Source: a virus
IMG/VR virus record: IMGVR_UViG_3300017963_000392
Coordinates: 1-43,632 of that record
Length of the DNA: 43,632 nt
Direction: 5' to 3' (one strand)
The notes beneath the pieces are model-generated. The model did no database searches, was not told where the DNA came from, and saw nothing but the letters and a program-made list of their open reading frames with translations. Positions 30,990 through 37,836 of this stretch are shown here, piece by piece. The position numbers and the translations under genes were made by a program. The stretch's first letter is position 1; every line of letters begins with the position of its first letter.

Positions 30990-31007
30990 TTCTTACCTCT
31001 TACCTCC
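30990..31007 (+). promoter_or_regulatory. Sequence complementary to the phage's extended ribosome-binding site
   Basis: TTCTTACCTCTTACCTCC contains CTTACCTCC and TTCTTACCTC, the complements of GGAGGTAAG and GAGGTAAGAA. It lies unpaired between a 7-bp hairpin (30953-30959 with 30981-30987) and the terminator stem at 31010. On the other strand it is simply the ribosome-binding site of the 49-residue gene. Confidence 0.45.
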
Positions 31008-31009
31008 GG

Positions 31010-31045
31010 CAGAGAACGAGACTTTAGGGTTTCGTTCTCTGTTTT
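31010..31045 (+). terminator. Rightward terminator-like hairpin
   Basis: CAGAGAACGA (31010-31019) pairs perfectly with TCGTTCTCTG (31032-31041), followed by TTTT. The 12-base loop and short T run make it a moderate terminator or attenuator for transcription from the 30457 promoter. Confidence 0.5.
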
Positions 31046-31067
31046 ATGAGCTTAAACCGGATTTGAG

Positions 31068-31095
31068 CTTATAGATCAGGGAACGAAATTGACAA
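31068..31095 (-). promoter_or_regulatory. Leftward promoter
   Basis: Minus strand TTGTCA (31095-31090), a 16-base spacer and TATAAG (31073-31068). Both hexamers are one base from consensus. It would drive the tiny genes at 30985 and 30730. Confidence 0.5.
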
Positions 31096-31111
31096 GAAAG
31101 GAGGTGATACT

Positions 31112-31318
31112 ATGAAAGCGGCTTCGGATGTTATTCGTAGACGTTGTGTTGACGGTCGGATTGAAAGAACCCGGATCAAACGCAAGCATCGGGTTAGGGT
31201 CGGTGACGCACTGCACGAGGTTCACTGGATGTCTTATAAAGACAGTGAGGGAAACAATCGGCGGTGTTTGAAGTTAACGGCTGACATTCTGAAAGAGATG
31301 GTCCGACGGGTTCCTTAA
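31112..31318 (+). CDS. First protein of the second rightward operon, small and basic
   Basis: AAAGGAGGTGATACT precedes the ATG. The 68-residue product is very basic: RRRCVDGRIERTRIKRKHRV, a beta stretch VHWMSYKDSEGNNRRCLKL and a final helix ADILKEMVRRVP. A nucleic-acid-binding role is plausible. Nothing ties it to a named family. The gene is followed by another with the GGAGGTGAGAAATG type of site. Confidence 0.7.
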   Translation: MKAASDVIRRRCVDGRIERTRIKRKHRVRVGDALHEVHWMSYKDSEGNNRRCLKLTADILKEMVRRVP

Positions 31319-31368
31319 GGAGGAACAATGATCTACGGAGAGTAAAATCAAACGAACGGAGGTGAGAA

Positions 31369-31851
31369 ATGACTATGGAAGCGATCTTTCGGAAATGGGA
31401 TTTGCTCTCGGACATTGAGAGCGACGGTTGGAAGGTCTTCGACTGGGTGGACGGAAAACTCGTCGGTGAGTTCTACGACATCACTGGCGAAGCAGATTAT
31501 CCGTCGGAGTTCTGGCACGCTTACGAGGTCGGCAATGCGTGGTACGATTCGACGGACGAGGAGCTTTGCTTGGACAATTATCACCCTGAGGAGGCTGAAA
31601 CGTACCGATCGGGCTTTCACTACTACATGCGAAGGCAGGATGCTCTCGAAGCGGCGGATGCGCTGTGTCAAGCGGTAGTTAAGATTCGGGTGCGGAAACG
31701 CACGGCAATCGGATCTCAATTCGGTCGTATGACAGGCGTGGCGCAGGAAATGCGTCTGGTTAAAATCGTAGCAGGCGAAAGTCTGTCGTCGGAGGCTCGA
31801 CAGCGGGCGATTGAAGAGGACCCCGATACGGTCTTCGGCAGGACAGAATAG
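31369..31851 (+). CDS. Early protein with GWKVF motif
   Basis: The ATG at 31369 follows GGAGGTGAGAA. The 160-residue, acidic product has a front part SDGWKVFDWVDGKLVGEFYD, then EADYPSEFWHAYEVGN and SGFHYYMRRQDALEAADALC, and a final helical RVRKRTAIGSQFG. The G-W-KVF, YP-x-x-x-W and GFH motifs resemble a short phage family also represented, broken, at 27224. The function is unknown. Confidence 0.65.
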   Translation: MTMEAIFRKWDLLSDIESDGWKVFDWVDGKLVGEFYDITGEADYPSEFWHAYEVGNAWYDSTDEELCLDNYHPEEAETYRSGFHYYMRRQDALEAADALCQAVVKIRVRKRTAIGSQFGRMTGVAQEMRLVKIVAGESLSSEARQRAIEEDPDTVFGRTE

Positions 31852-31868
31852 AACAGAGGAGGTGAGAA

Positions 31869-31997
31869 ATGGACGTTCTGACAAGCTGGTTGGCCATCAT
31901 GGTAGCATTTTTGATGGCTGGCTTCACGTTCACGGTTTTGGCGATGATCGGAGCGGCACTCGTCGGTCTGGTCAGCTTCGGGAACAAGAAATATTAG
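31869..31997 (+). CDS. Tiny membrane protein
   Basis: GGAGGTGAGAA precedes the ATG at 31869. The 42-residue product MDVLTSWLAIMVAFLMAGFT, then LAMIGAALVGLVSFGNKKY, is almost entirely one long or two short membrane helices with a basic end. It may be a small inner-membrane effector such as a superinfection-exclusion or lysis-timing peptide; that is inference. Confidence 0.6.
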   Translation: MDVLTSWLAIMVAFLMAGFTFTVLAMIGAALVGLVSFGNKKY

Positions 31998-32079
31998 GAT
32001 TTAATGTCATTTAGGCGGCATCAGCAGAGGTGTTGGTGTCGCCTTGGAGGCATTAAGTCTCAGAAAGGAGGTGAGAAAT

Positions 32080-32190
32080 ATGGCCAAGCGGAAAAGGGAG
32101 TGGAAGACACGCGGCGAAAAAGTCCGGTTCACACGTCGGAAACTCCGGATCAAGGAAAAGGAAACGAAGCGGCAGCTGGAGGCTGCGTAG
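32080..32190 (+). CDS. Tiny very basic protein
   Basis: After AAAGGAGGTGAGAAAT the ATG at 32080 encodes 36 residues, MAKRKREWKTRGEKVRFTRR and then LRIKEKETKRQLEAA. Half the residues are Lys, Arg or Glu. It is probably a helix that binds nucleic acid or a host protein. Its ribosome-binding site is the same as that of larger neighbours, which supports expression. Confidence 0.6.
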   Translation: MAKRKREWKTRGEKVRFTRRKLRIKEKETKRQLEAA

Positions 32191-32225
32191 CGGTTAACGG
32201 TTGGTCATAGGAAAGGAAAAGAACA

Positions 32226-32756
32226 ATGGAACTGGAATTTTACATGGCTCAGGACGAACGGTTAGGATTCCCGTCTGGCTATCACATCGGATTTGCGAGT
32301 TCAATACCGGTTCGCCCGTCGGATCGGACGATTTTAGATCTGGTGCGAAGCGTCGATGAATCGGATATATCCCGATGGCTCAAGATGACGGGACGTAACT
32401 ACGATCCGCGTGAAGTGATCATTCACAGGGCGGACATCGGTGATGTTCTCGTGCTGGACGGCGTGGCACACAAGATCGTCAAAGGGCCGGCGCTAGAACC
32501 GATCGAGGTGAAAATCGACTTCACGGCACCTTGCGTGGCGTGGGATCTCAACATCTGCAAGAGGTTCTGCGTGAAACAGGGTTTCATGACGATGAAGGAT
32601 TCTATGCGGGTCCTGGACGGTGAGCAGTTCAATCTGCTGCTCTATCACATGATGGATGATTTCGAAGTGGACGTGTTGAACGAAATCGGACCCGACTTGG
32701 AGGCACACGAGTATCCGGTTCACAATCTCTACGTGATTCGGAAAAGTAAGCGGTAG
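32226..32756 (+). CDS. Early hypothetical protein
   Basis: The 176-residue product follows GGAAAGGAAAAGAAC. It is mixed alpha/beta: MELEFYMAQDERLGFPSGYH, VIIHRADIGDVLVLDGVAHK, then IDFTAPCVAWDLNICKRFCV and a final acidic part. The VLVLDGVAHKIV stretch suggests a small beta-barrel. No known domain is clear. It is the last gene before the first paired-hairpin leader. Confidence 0.65.
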   Translation: MELEFYMAQDERLGFPSGYHIGFASSIPVRPSDRTILDLVRSVDESDISRWLKMTGRNYDPREVIIHRADIGDVLVLDGVAHKIVKGPALEPIEVKIDFTAPCVAWDLNICKRFCVKQGFMTMKDSMRVLDGEQFNLLLYHMMDDFEVDVLNEIGPDLEAHEYPVHNLYVIRKSKR

Positions 32757-32846
32757 GACATGCTGCTCAGAAGGCATCGGCGAGGGTCGGTGCCTTCGAA
32801 GGAGGATGTCCCTCCAAACAACCCTATTTACCTAAGGAGGTAAGAA
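32757..32846 (+). promoter_or_regulatory. Paired-hairpin intercistronic leader 1
   Basis: GAAGGCA (32770-32776) pairs with TGCCTTC (32791-32797), and GGAGG (32801-32805) with CCTCC (32811-32815). They lead into AAGGAGGTAAGAAATG. Such leaders recur six more times, each with different but self-complementary stems. Confidence 0.65.
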
Positions 32847-33419
32847 ATGGCGAAGAAAGGCAAAAACACCGGCAAGGGCAAGGGCAAGGTCGAGAAGACC
32901 GAAGCGAAAAAGGCTGTCCCCGAGAAAATTTCCGACGAGAAAAAAGGGGATGCCGACAGCACCCCGAAGTTCGATCCGGCAACGGCAACCTGCGATGTGT
33001 TCGGAACCTTTGATCCGACGAGCAAATTCTGCACGGAATGCTCGTCGGAGGAAGCCGAGATGCACGCCGCGTGCAAGGCTGCGACGGCCGCTGCGAAGGC
33101 GATTGCCCCGAAACCGAAGGGCAAGAAAGGCCCCGCGAAGGGAACCGGCGGGAAAAATCTGAGTGTCTACGGTCACAGGCCCAACACTCAGGCGGCTGCG
33201 CTGGATGATGCGTTTCGGGCTGGCATGAGCATCGCAGAAATCATGTCGAATCTGGAACTGTCGAAGGCTCGGGTCACTTCTCACTACAGGCACTTGATCC
33301 GGGAACAGGGTTTGATCGAGCACCGCGGCCCGAACGGCAGGATTCAAATCTTGCGTGAGGGTGAAGAACCGACGGTCAGCAAGCCCGAGGACGACAAGAA
33401 AGACAAGAAGGCGGCGTAG
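32847..33419 (+). CDS. DNA-binding protein: Lys/Ala linker, Cys-rich box, winged helix
   Basis: The 190-residue protein has a Lys-rich N-terminus, a possible zinc box around residues 50-80 (ATCDVFGTF, FCTECSSEEAEMHAAC) and a winged helix around residues 120-165 (AFRAGMSIAEIMSNLELSKA, SHYRHLIREQGLIE). It ends acidic and Lys-rich. The winged helix matches the leftward regulator at 28244, so one may be an activator or antagonist of the other. It is strongly translated by signature site AAGGAGGTAAGAAATG. Role in gene control is inference. Confidence 0.7.
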   Translation: MAKKGKNTGKGKGKVEKTEAKKAVPEKISDEKKGDADSTPKFDPATATCDVFGTFDPTSKFCTECSSEEAEMHAACKAATAAAKAIAPKPKGKKGPAKGTGGKNLSVYGHRPNTQAAALDDAFRAGMSIAEIMSNLELSKARVTSHYRHLIREQGLIEHRGPNGRIQILREGEEPTVSKPEDDKKDKKAA

Positions 33420-33511
33420 TGTAATCTGCCTAGGTGGCACTGGCTCAGGTCGGTGCCACCGTGGGAGTTTGCACTCCACTGGGTAAACACTTTAACTTAA
33501 GGAGGTAAGAA
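33420..33511 (+). promoter_or_regulatory. Paired-hairpin intercistronic leader 2
   Basis: CCTA then GGTGGCAC (33433-33440) pairs with GTGCCACC (33453-33460) followed by GTGGG. GGAGT (33464-33468) pairs with ACTCC (33473-33477). CC and GG outside the main stem can pair around a small UA/GU internal loop. Confidence 0.65.
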
Positions 33512-34228
33512 ATGGGCAAGGAAAAATTGATCGACAAGATCAAGAAACTGATGGCTCTCGGTGAAAGTCCCAATCCCCACGAGGCGGAGCTTGCGATGGA
33601 AAAGGCAGCGAAACTGATGGCGGCGCACAACATCTCAGTAATCGATGTCGAGGCGTCGGACGGGACGATTGAGGAGCACATTCACGAAGTCAACGTGGAC
33701 GGTGCCGGTGGATCCGTAGATCGGTGGGAAGGAACAATGGCCCTGATGCTGTGCGAAATATTCGACTGCGAAGCGGTCGGGCACAAATATCCCAAGTGGC
33801 AGAAGGACGAATTCGGCAAAAAGGATGCGATCTCGTTCATCGGGCATGATGACGATTTGGCCTTAGTGGTTCACTTCTTCATCTACTTGCGGCGCTGGAT
33901 TGGCCGCAAGGCGGAAGTCAACTACCGGCTGAAACGTGACCAGGAAGCGTATGCTCTCGGCTGCATCGACACGATCAAAAACAGGATGAAGGCGGTGTAC
34001 GTCAAGATGCAGGAATACATTCCGGCAGACACGATGGCGCTGATGGTAGTCAAGAAAGGTGCTGTCAGTACTAAAGCCAAGGAGCTGTACCCAAATGCTC
34101 GGGTCAGCAAGTATCGCTCAAAAGGTTCTTACCAGGCCCGCGCGCACGGCGAGCACGACGGCAACAAGGCCCGGATCAGCAGGCCCGTCGCAGGTGGAAA
34201 CGGCGACGCGATCAGACAGATTGCGTAG
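33512..34228 (+). CDS. DUF2786-domain protein
   Basis: The 238-residue product begins with a DUF2786 domain: LIDKIKKLMALGESPNPHEA, AMEKAAKLMAAHNISVID. It continues with a second domain that has WEGTMALMLCEIFDCEA, the phrase ISFIGHDDDLALVVHFFIYL and RDQEAYALGCIDTIKNRM, as in phage DUF2786/DUF7168 proteins. The C-terminal part is basic and Gly-rich. Members are common among phages and mobile elements; the function is unknown to me. Confidence 0.82.
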   Translation: MGKEKLIDKIKKLMALGESPNPHEAELAMEKAAKLMAAHNISVIDVEASDGTIEEHIHEVNVDGAGGSVDRWEGTMALMLCEIFDCEAVGHKYPKWQKDEFGKKDAISFIGHDDDLALVVHFFIYLRRWIGRKAEVNYRLKRDQEAYALGCIDTIKNRMKAVYVKMQEYIPADTMALMVVKKGAVSTKAKELYPNARVSKYRSKGSYQARAHGEHDGNKARISRPVAGGNGDAIRQIA

Positions 34229-34322
34229 GTAACATCTCCTAGGTGGCAGGACCTTTTCTCGGGGTCCTGCCACACGGTGGGTGTTGCGTACTGGACGTGA
34301 CACAAAACAAAGGAGGTAAGAA
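34229..34322 (+). promoter_or_regulatory. Paired-hairpin intercistronic leader 3
   Basis: GTGGCAGGACC (34243-34253) pairs with GGTCCTGCCAC (34263-34273), 11 perfect base pairs, preceded by CCTAG. The second hairpin is weak or missing in this copy. The leader ends AAAGGAGGTAAGAAATG. Confidence 0.6.
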
Positions 34323-34508
34323 ATGGCAGAAAAAGGGTTGGTCTGGGTGGCGAAGTGCCAGACGTGCGGGAAAGAACTGGAACGATGCCCGAACGGCATA
34401 TTCGCGGAAGGTGCGGCGAAACTGCACGTTCGGGAAAACACAGATCACACCGTTCTGGTTGGCTTCGTAATCGACATCGAGGACATCGAAAGGAGGAATG
34501 ATGGCTAA
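34323..34508 (+). CDS. Small zinc-finger-like protein
   Basis: The 61-residue product MAEKGLVWVAKCQTCGKELE continues to CPNGIFAEGAAKLHVRENTD and HTVLV. A CxxC pair near residue 12 and His-x6-His near 36-43 could make a zinc finger. Such compact fingers are common in phage host-takeover proteins. It overlaps the next start by 8 bases. Confidence 0.65.
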   Translation: MAEKGLVWVAKCQTCGKELERCPNGIFAEGAAKLHVRENTDHTVLVGFVIDIEDIERRNDG

Positions 34509-34776
34509 GGAATGGGCAATTATGTTCATAGTGACCGGCCGGACGCATTTTCCTGTGGATATGCTTCGGTACGATTCATGCTGGCCGCGATCATCTGAAG
34601 CGGCCACGGAGATTTCGTTTTCCCTATCGGATGACGGGTGCAGGACGTTCCACAAGATAGAACTCACGCACATCGGACATGGAATTGAGGGCAAGATGTG
34701 GCGCCCGACCTACAAGAGGTGGGAGTCTTTCGGCTGGAAAGTCGAGAAGGTCGGAAGCAGCTTTGAAGTAGGGTAG
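34501..34776 (+). CDS. Early hypothetical protein
   Basis: Two ATG codons stand in tandem; the second (34501) has better spacing from AAAGGAGGA. The 91-residue product starts MAKEWAIMFIVTGRTHFPVD and has LSDDGCRTFHKIELTHIGHG and WESFGWKVEKVGSSFE. It is beta-rich and aromatic. The end GWKVEKV is weakly like the G-W-KVF family. No further assignment. Confidence 0.6.
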   Translation: MAKEWAIMFIVTGRTHFPVDMLRYDSCWPRSSEAATEISFSLSDDGCRTFHKIELTHIGHGIEGKMWRPTYKRWESFGWKVEKVGSSFEVG

Positions 34777-34858
34777 GTCTACTGAGAGGGCATGAGCTTC
34801 GGTTTGTGCCCTCGTGGGAGGGTTACCCTCCGCAACGCTATACCAAAGGAGGTAAGAA
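34777..34858 (+). promoter_or_regulatory. Paired-hairpin intercistronic leader 4
   Basis: GAGGGCA (34786-34792) pairs with TGCCCTC (34807-34813), and GGAGGG (34817-34822) with CCCTCC (34826-34831) around TTA. Bases 34813-34861 are identical to 37040-37088. Confidence 0.7.
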
Positions 34859-35773
34859 ATGGTGGAGAATGAAGTTTTCATGGACTGGGAGAAGCAGCAG
34901 GACGTGATCGCAGCGGTTCGTGAGAAATTCCCGGAAATACCGTTTCCGAATGTATCTCTGGAGCCGGTATTCTTCGGCCGCGGGCCGCGCAAGGTATTAT
35001 GGGAGGACACGAGTATCGTTACCATGGCGCATCACGAAGAGGACGGTGACGTTCTCACTCCGGTGGCTCACGTATCGAGTCAGTACCTGCTGGTGCCGCA
35101 CGAGGTGGTTATTCAACACATCATGGACACGATAGAGTCGATGGACAATCGGTTCGGTGACCCGCTGTATACCATCTCACTGCCGGCGAACGGTGCGAAG
35201 CTGAACTTTCGGGTGAGATTCCCAGAATCTGGATTCAAGGTCAAAGGCACGAAAACTGGCATCGAAAAAGACGTGCAGCCGGAAGTACGTGCCCGCAGTT
35301 CCTATGACAAGGGCTGGGAGTACGGCTCGGAGTTCGGTGCCCACGAACTGGTCTGCTCGAACGGACTGATCGCTTTCAAGATCATGGAGGGAAGGTCGAA
35401 AAAACATCGGCTGAACCTCTCGGTCGAAGAAGAGGCCGCTTACATCACACAGGGCATGGAGTCCTACGTGGAGCAGAACGCTCAATGGAACAAGTGGGCG
35501 GATGCAATGCTCCCCGGACAGGTGGTTCACGACATGCTCGAGGACGAGAAAATGCCCTTCGGCCCGAAACATCTGTCGGAAATTCTCGCGTTGCCGGAAG
35601 CCGGCACGAGCGAAACCCTGGAGCAGTGGATAAACGAGGGTCAAGTGAATGGCTGGAGGCTGTACGGGGTCTTCACCCAATTTATGACACACGAATTGGA
35701 GTCCGAGTTGGTCCGCGCAAAGAAGGAACCGGCGGTGACGAGGTTCCTGTCGAAGTATCTGGATGCCGCTTAG
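34859..35773 (+). CDS. DUF932 (phage/plasmid-like) protein
   Basis: The 304-residue protein fits the DUF932 family: VAHVSSQYLLVPHEVVIQHI, GAKLNFRVRFPES, RSSYDKGWEYGSEFGAHELV followed by CSNGLIAFK, and a helical second half. Such proteins occur widely in phages and plasmids and are thought to act in DNA-related processes; the mechanism is not known to me. A longer linker than usual lies at the N-terminus (EKQQDVIAAVREKF). The ATG follows the signature site. Confidence 0.75.
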   Translation: MVENEVFMDWEKQQDVIAAVREKFPEIPFPNVSLEPVFFGRGPRKVLWEDTSIVTMAHHEEDGDVLTPVAHVSSQYLLVPHEVVIQHIMDTIESMDNRFGDPLYTISLPANGAKLNFRVRFPESGFKVKGTKTGIEKDVQPEVRARSSYDKGWEYGSEFGAHELVCSNGLIAFKIMEGRSKKHRLNLSVEEEAAYITQGMESYVEQNAQWNKWADAMLPGQVVHDMLEDEKMPFGPKHLSEILALPEAGTSETLEQWINEGQVNGWRLYGVFTQFMTHELESELVRAKKEPAVTRFLSKYLDAA

Positions 35774-35863
35774 GCTGATCCGCTCAGTGGGCATGAGCCG
35801 TTGGGTTTGTGCCCACTCGGAGGCTTAGCCTCAAATAAAAACCCTTAGCAAAGGAGGTAAGAA
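35774..35863 (+). promoter_or_regulatory. Paired-hairpin intercistronic leader 5
   Basis: AGTGGGCA (35786-35793) pairs with TGCCCACT (35810-35817), and GAGGC (35820-35824) with GCCTC (35828-35832) around TTA. It leads to AAAGGAGGTAAGAAATG. Confidence 0.7.
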
Positions 35864-36259
35864 ATGGGAGAAAACGAGAAAATCGGAAAGTGTGGCCTCA
35901 CAGAGGTGTTCCTCGACACATCGACACCGGAGCACTTCGTCAAAATCGAAACAGTCTCCTCCATGTGTAAATTAAATGCCAACCAAGGTCTGCTAACGCT
36001 GAGAATACCAATAACCAATGCCGCTGACATCGGCCAATTGGTTATCCTGGCAGAAAAGAAGTACCGGGAAAAACAGAAAGCAACCCGTTTCGTAAGCAAC
36101 ATAACCCAACTCCGCTACAATATATACAAAGCCATGGATGCCTTTCAAAAATCCAACATTTCCTATGAGGAATTCATTAGAGAGATCGAGGACATTTCCA
36201 TTGACCTTAATCTGGAATTAGCAGCGGTAACGACAGGGGGAGGTGGTTCCATTGAATGA
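35864..36259 (+). CDS. Early hypothetical protein
   Basis: The 131-residue product has a beta half (GLTEVFLDTSTPEHFVKIET, GLLTLRIPITNAADIGQLVI) and a helical half (TQLRYNIYKAMDAFQKSNIS) with a Gly-rich C-terminal end that overlaps the next start. Its base composition is more AT-rich than the preceding genes. The function is unknown. Confidence 0.65.
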   Translation: MGENEKIGKCGLTEVFLDTSTPEHFVKIETVSSMCKLNANQGLLTLRIPITNAADIGQLVILAEKKYREKQKATRFVSNITQLRYNIYKAMDAFQKSNISYEEFIREIEDISIDLNLELAAVTTGGGGSIE

Positions 36260-36530
36260 GAACATGAAGAGACGGTTGGCAATTCTGCTAAACCGGGTCT
36301 GGGACAGCATTGGCGATGACGTTCTTCGGTGCAAAGAAGACGCGGGTGAGGGAAGCACATGCACCCGAGATGAGGTCATGGAAATATGTACCGATGCGCC
36401 GTTCGACATTTATGGCAAAGAACTCGACCCCGGTGCCTTCAAGTTCTTTCGGGATAACATCCGGTATGATTCGCCCGAATACAAAGAACTGATGTTGGAG
36501 GCATTTCCGCAGAAACACCATGGTTGGTAA
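36252..36530 (+). CDS. Early hypothetical protein, probable TTG start
   Basis: GGGGGAGGTGG lies just before codon TTG at 36252 at ideal spacing, overlapping the stop of the previous gene. An ATG at 36264 would be 20 bases from the site. The 92-residue product contains NENMKRRLAILLNRVWDSIG, CTRDEVMEICTDAP and FKFFRDNIRYDSPEYKELML. It is helical and acidic. Function not recognised. Confidence 0.6.
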   Translation: MNENMKRRLAILLNRVWDSIGDDVLRCKEDAGEGSTCTRDEVMEICTDAPFDIYGKELDPGAFKFFRDNIRYDSPEYKELMLEAFPQKHHGW

Positions 36531-36539
36531 GGAGGAAAC

Positions 36540-37007
36540 ATGAACACGTACATCTGCCAATTCTGTGGCGAGAAAATTCAAGCCAAGGCAAAACCGAGTG
36601 GGAATTATGTGGGTTACGGTGATAATCGTGACCACTGGCACACTTGGCGAGAGTACATCCCTAAACGGGATGATATCAGGAGTAGTTATGCCAATCCGAT
36701 ACTATCGGAAACCCGCAGAAAGAACCTCGTAAGGGCCTTCCCTGACATCATTTGGGATTTCGAAGAAGCAACCGTAGAAAACATTGGTTGGGGTGACAGA
36801 CCTGCGTTCGATATACCAGGCACATTCTTCGGCGAAAACCGATACGTTTATGTATGGTACAAACAAGGCAACCCAAGTGGCGGAAACCCCTCACTTACTG
36901 TATTCGACCCGCAAACAGGAGAGGTTTTACTTCGAATAAGCAAAGCACCCTTAAGAGATTCCGTTCTCTGGACACGAGAAATTCGGAGGGTGTGTAACAA
37001 AGGGTAA
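36540..37007 (+). CDS. Zinc-ribbon-containing hypothetical protein
   Basis: The ATG follows AAGGAGGAAAC. The 155-residue product has an N-terminal CQFCGEKIQAKAKPSGNYVG and DHWHTWREYIP that could bind zinc, then a beta-rich middle (GENRYVYVWYKQGNPSGGNP) and a basic C-terminus. It is not recognised. The Trp-, Arg- and Gly-rich composition suggests a compact fold. Confidence 0.6.
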   Translation: MNTYICQFCGEKIQAKAKPSGNYVGYGDNRDHWHTWREYIPKRDDIRSSYANPILSETRRKNLVRAFPDIIWDFEEATVENIGWGDRPAFDIPGTFFGENRYVYVWYKQGNPSGGNPSLTVFDPQTGEVLLRISKAPLRDSVLWTREIRRVCNKG

Positions 37008-37085
37008 CATTGCCTAGGTAGCACGAGAGATCGTGCTACCGTGGGAGGGTTACCCTCCGCAACGCTATACCAAAGGAGGTAAGAA
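37008..37085 (+). promoter_or_regulatory. Paired-hairpin intercistronic leader 6
   Basis: CCTA then GGTAGCACGA (37017-37026) pairs with TCGTGCTACC (37031-37040) around GAGA, a tetraloop of GNRA type. GGAGGG (37044-37049) pairs with CCCTCC (37053-37058). The second half is identical to leader 4. Confidence 0.7.
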
Positions 37086-37670
37086 ATGTTGAACAACCTG
37101 TCGATGAAAAGTTCATTGGAAGATGTCCTCGGACTTATGTCGGAGAACGGACACCACTGTCGAGAAGAAGGCATCGCCGCCTTCATCGCATCCATTGTGG
37201 GACTCACCGCAGCCGGTATCGACCGGAGCAATGCGATCAATGCCATACTCAAGAGAGTTCCCACGGACTTTCGGATTCAATGCATACCGGCAAATATTTC
37301 CCACGCCGATATCAAGGATCTGAATTGGCACAGCAGGATCGCGGCCAGTCTTCCCTCTTTCAAAACCATTTGGGAAGGCATCAAGGAAGAAGACCGTCCC
37401 GAGAAAGAGGATCTGATCGACAAGTACCTCTGGATTGCAGGTCAATTCCACCAAGCGTTCAAAACGGCTGATGAAACAGGCTCAAGATATGAGTGCTGGT
37501 TGCCCGACACGTGGCGTATTGCGGGATCGCAATACATTCTGGAATTCTCAATCGTTGACAAAGGCAAGGAATACAAGGACACAGTGAACTGGCACGGGCA
37601 GAACACGAGTCAATGGGTGTTCGCGGGCTGTATCCTGGTACAGGACAAACGTGTGTCAATCCACACATAG
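37086..37670 (+). CDS. Early hypothetical protein
   Basis: The 194-residue product starts MLNNLSMKSSLEDVLGLMSE, then GHHCREEGIAAFIASIVGLT. It has a helical middle with TDFRIQCIPANISHADIKDL and a beta C-terminal part with CWLPDTWRIAGSQYILEFSI and VFAGCILVQDKRVSIHT. This is a soluble, two-part protein without known motifs. It is expressed from the signature site AAGGAGGTAAGAAATG. Confidence 0.65.
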   Translation: MLNNLSMKSSLEDVLGLMSENGHHCREEGIAAFIASIVGLTAAGIDRSNAINAILKRVPTDFRIQCIPANISHADIKDLNWHSRIAASLPSFKTIWEGIKEEDRPEKEDLIDKYLWIAGQFHQAFKTADETGSRYECWLPDTWRIAGSQYILEFSIVDKGKEYKDTVNWHGQNTSQWVFAGCILVQDKRVSIHT

Positions 37671-37680
37671 GAGGTGCAAT

Positions 37681-37836
37681 ATGTCCGAAGAAAAAGAAAC
37701 TTTGATCTGGATATGTCGGTGCGGCCATGAAGTGGTATCAGAAGAGAGGCCCCGTCCAATCAAATGGACAGACGGCCACACTTGTGTATTCCCCGCAGTG
37801 GGGATAAAATACGAGGATTGGGAACGAAAGGATTAA
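37681..37836 (+). CDS. Small Cys/His protein
   Basis: GGAGGTGCAAT precedes the ATG. The 51-residue product has ICRCGHEVVSE and WTDGHTCVFPAV, a C-x-C-x-H plus H-x-C pattern that may hold zinc. Acidic ends. It closes this mini-module before leader 7. Function unknown. Confidence 0.6.
   Translation: MSEEKETLIWICRCGHEVVSEERPRPIKWTDGHTCVFPAVGIKYEDWERKD

Noticed and set aside
30990-31007. Treating the anti-ribosome-binding-site segment as a proven small RNA
   Set aside because: The other strand gives a plausible 49-residue gene with promoter and ribosome-binding site, so it is kept only as a hypothesis.
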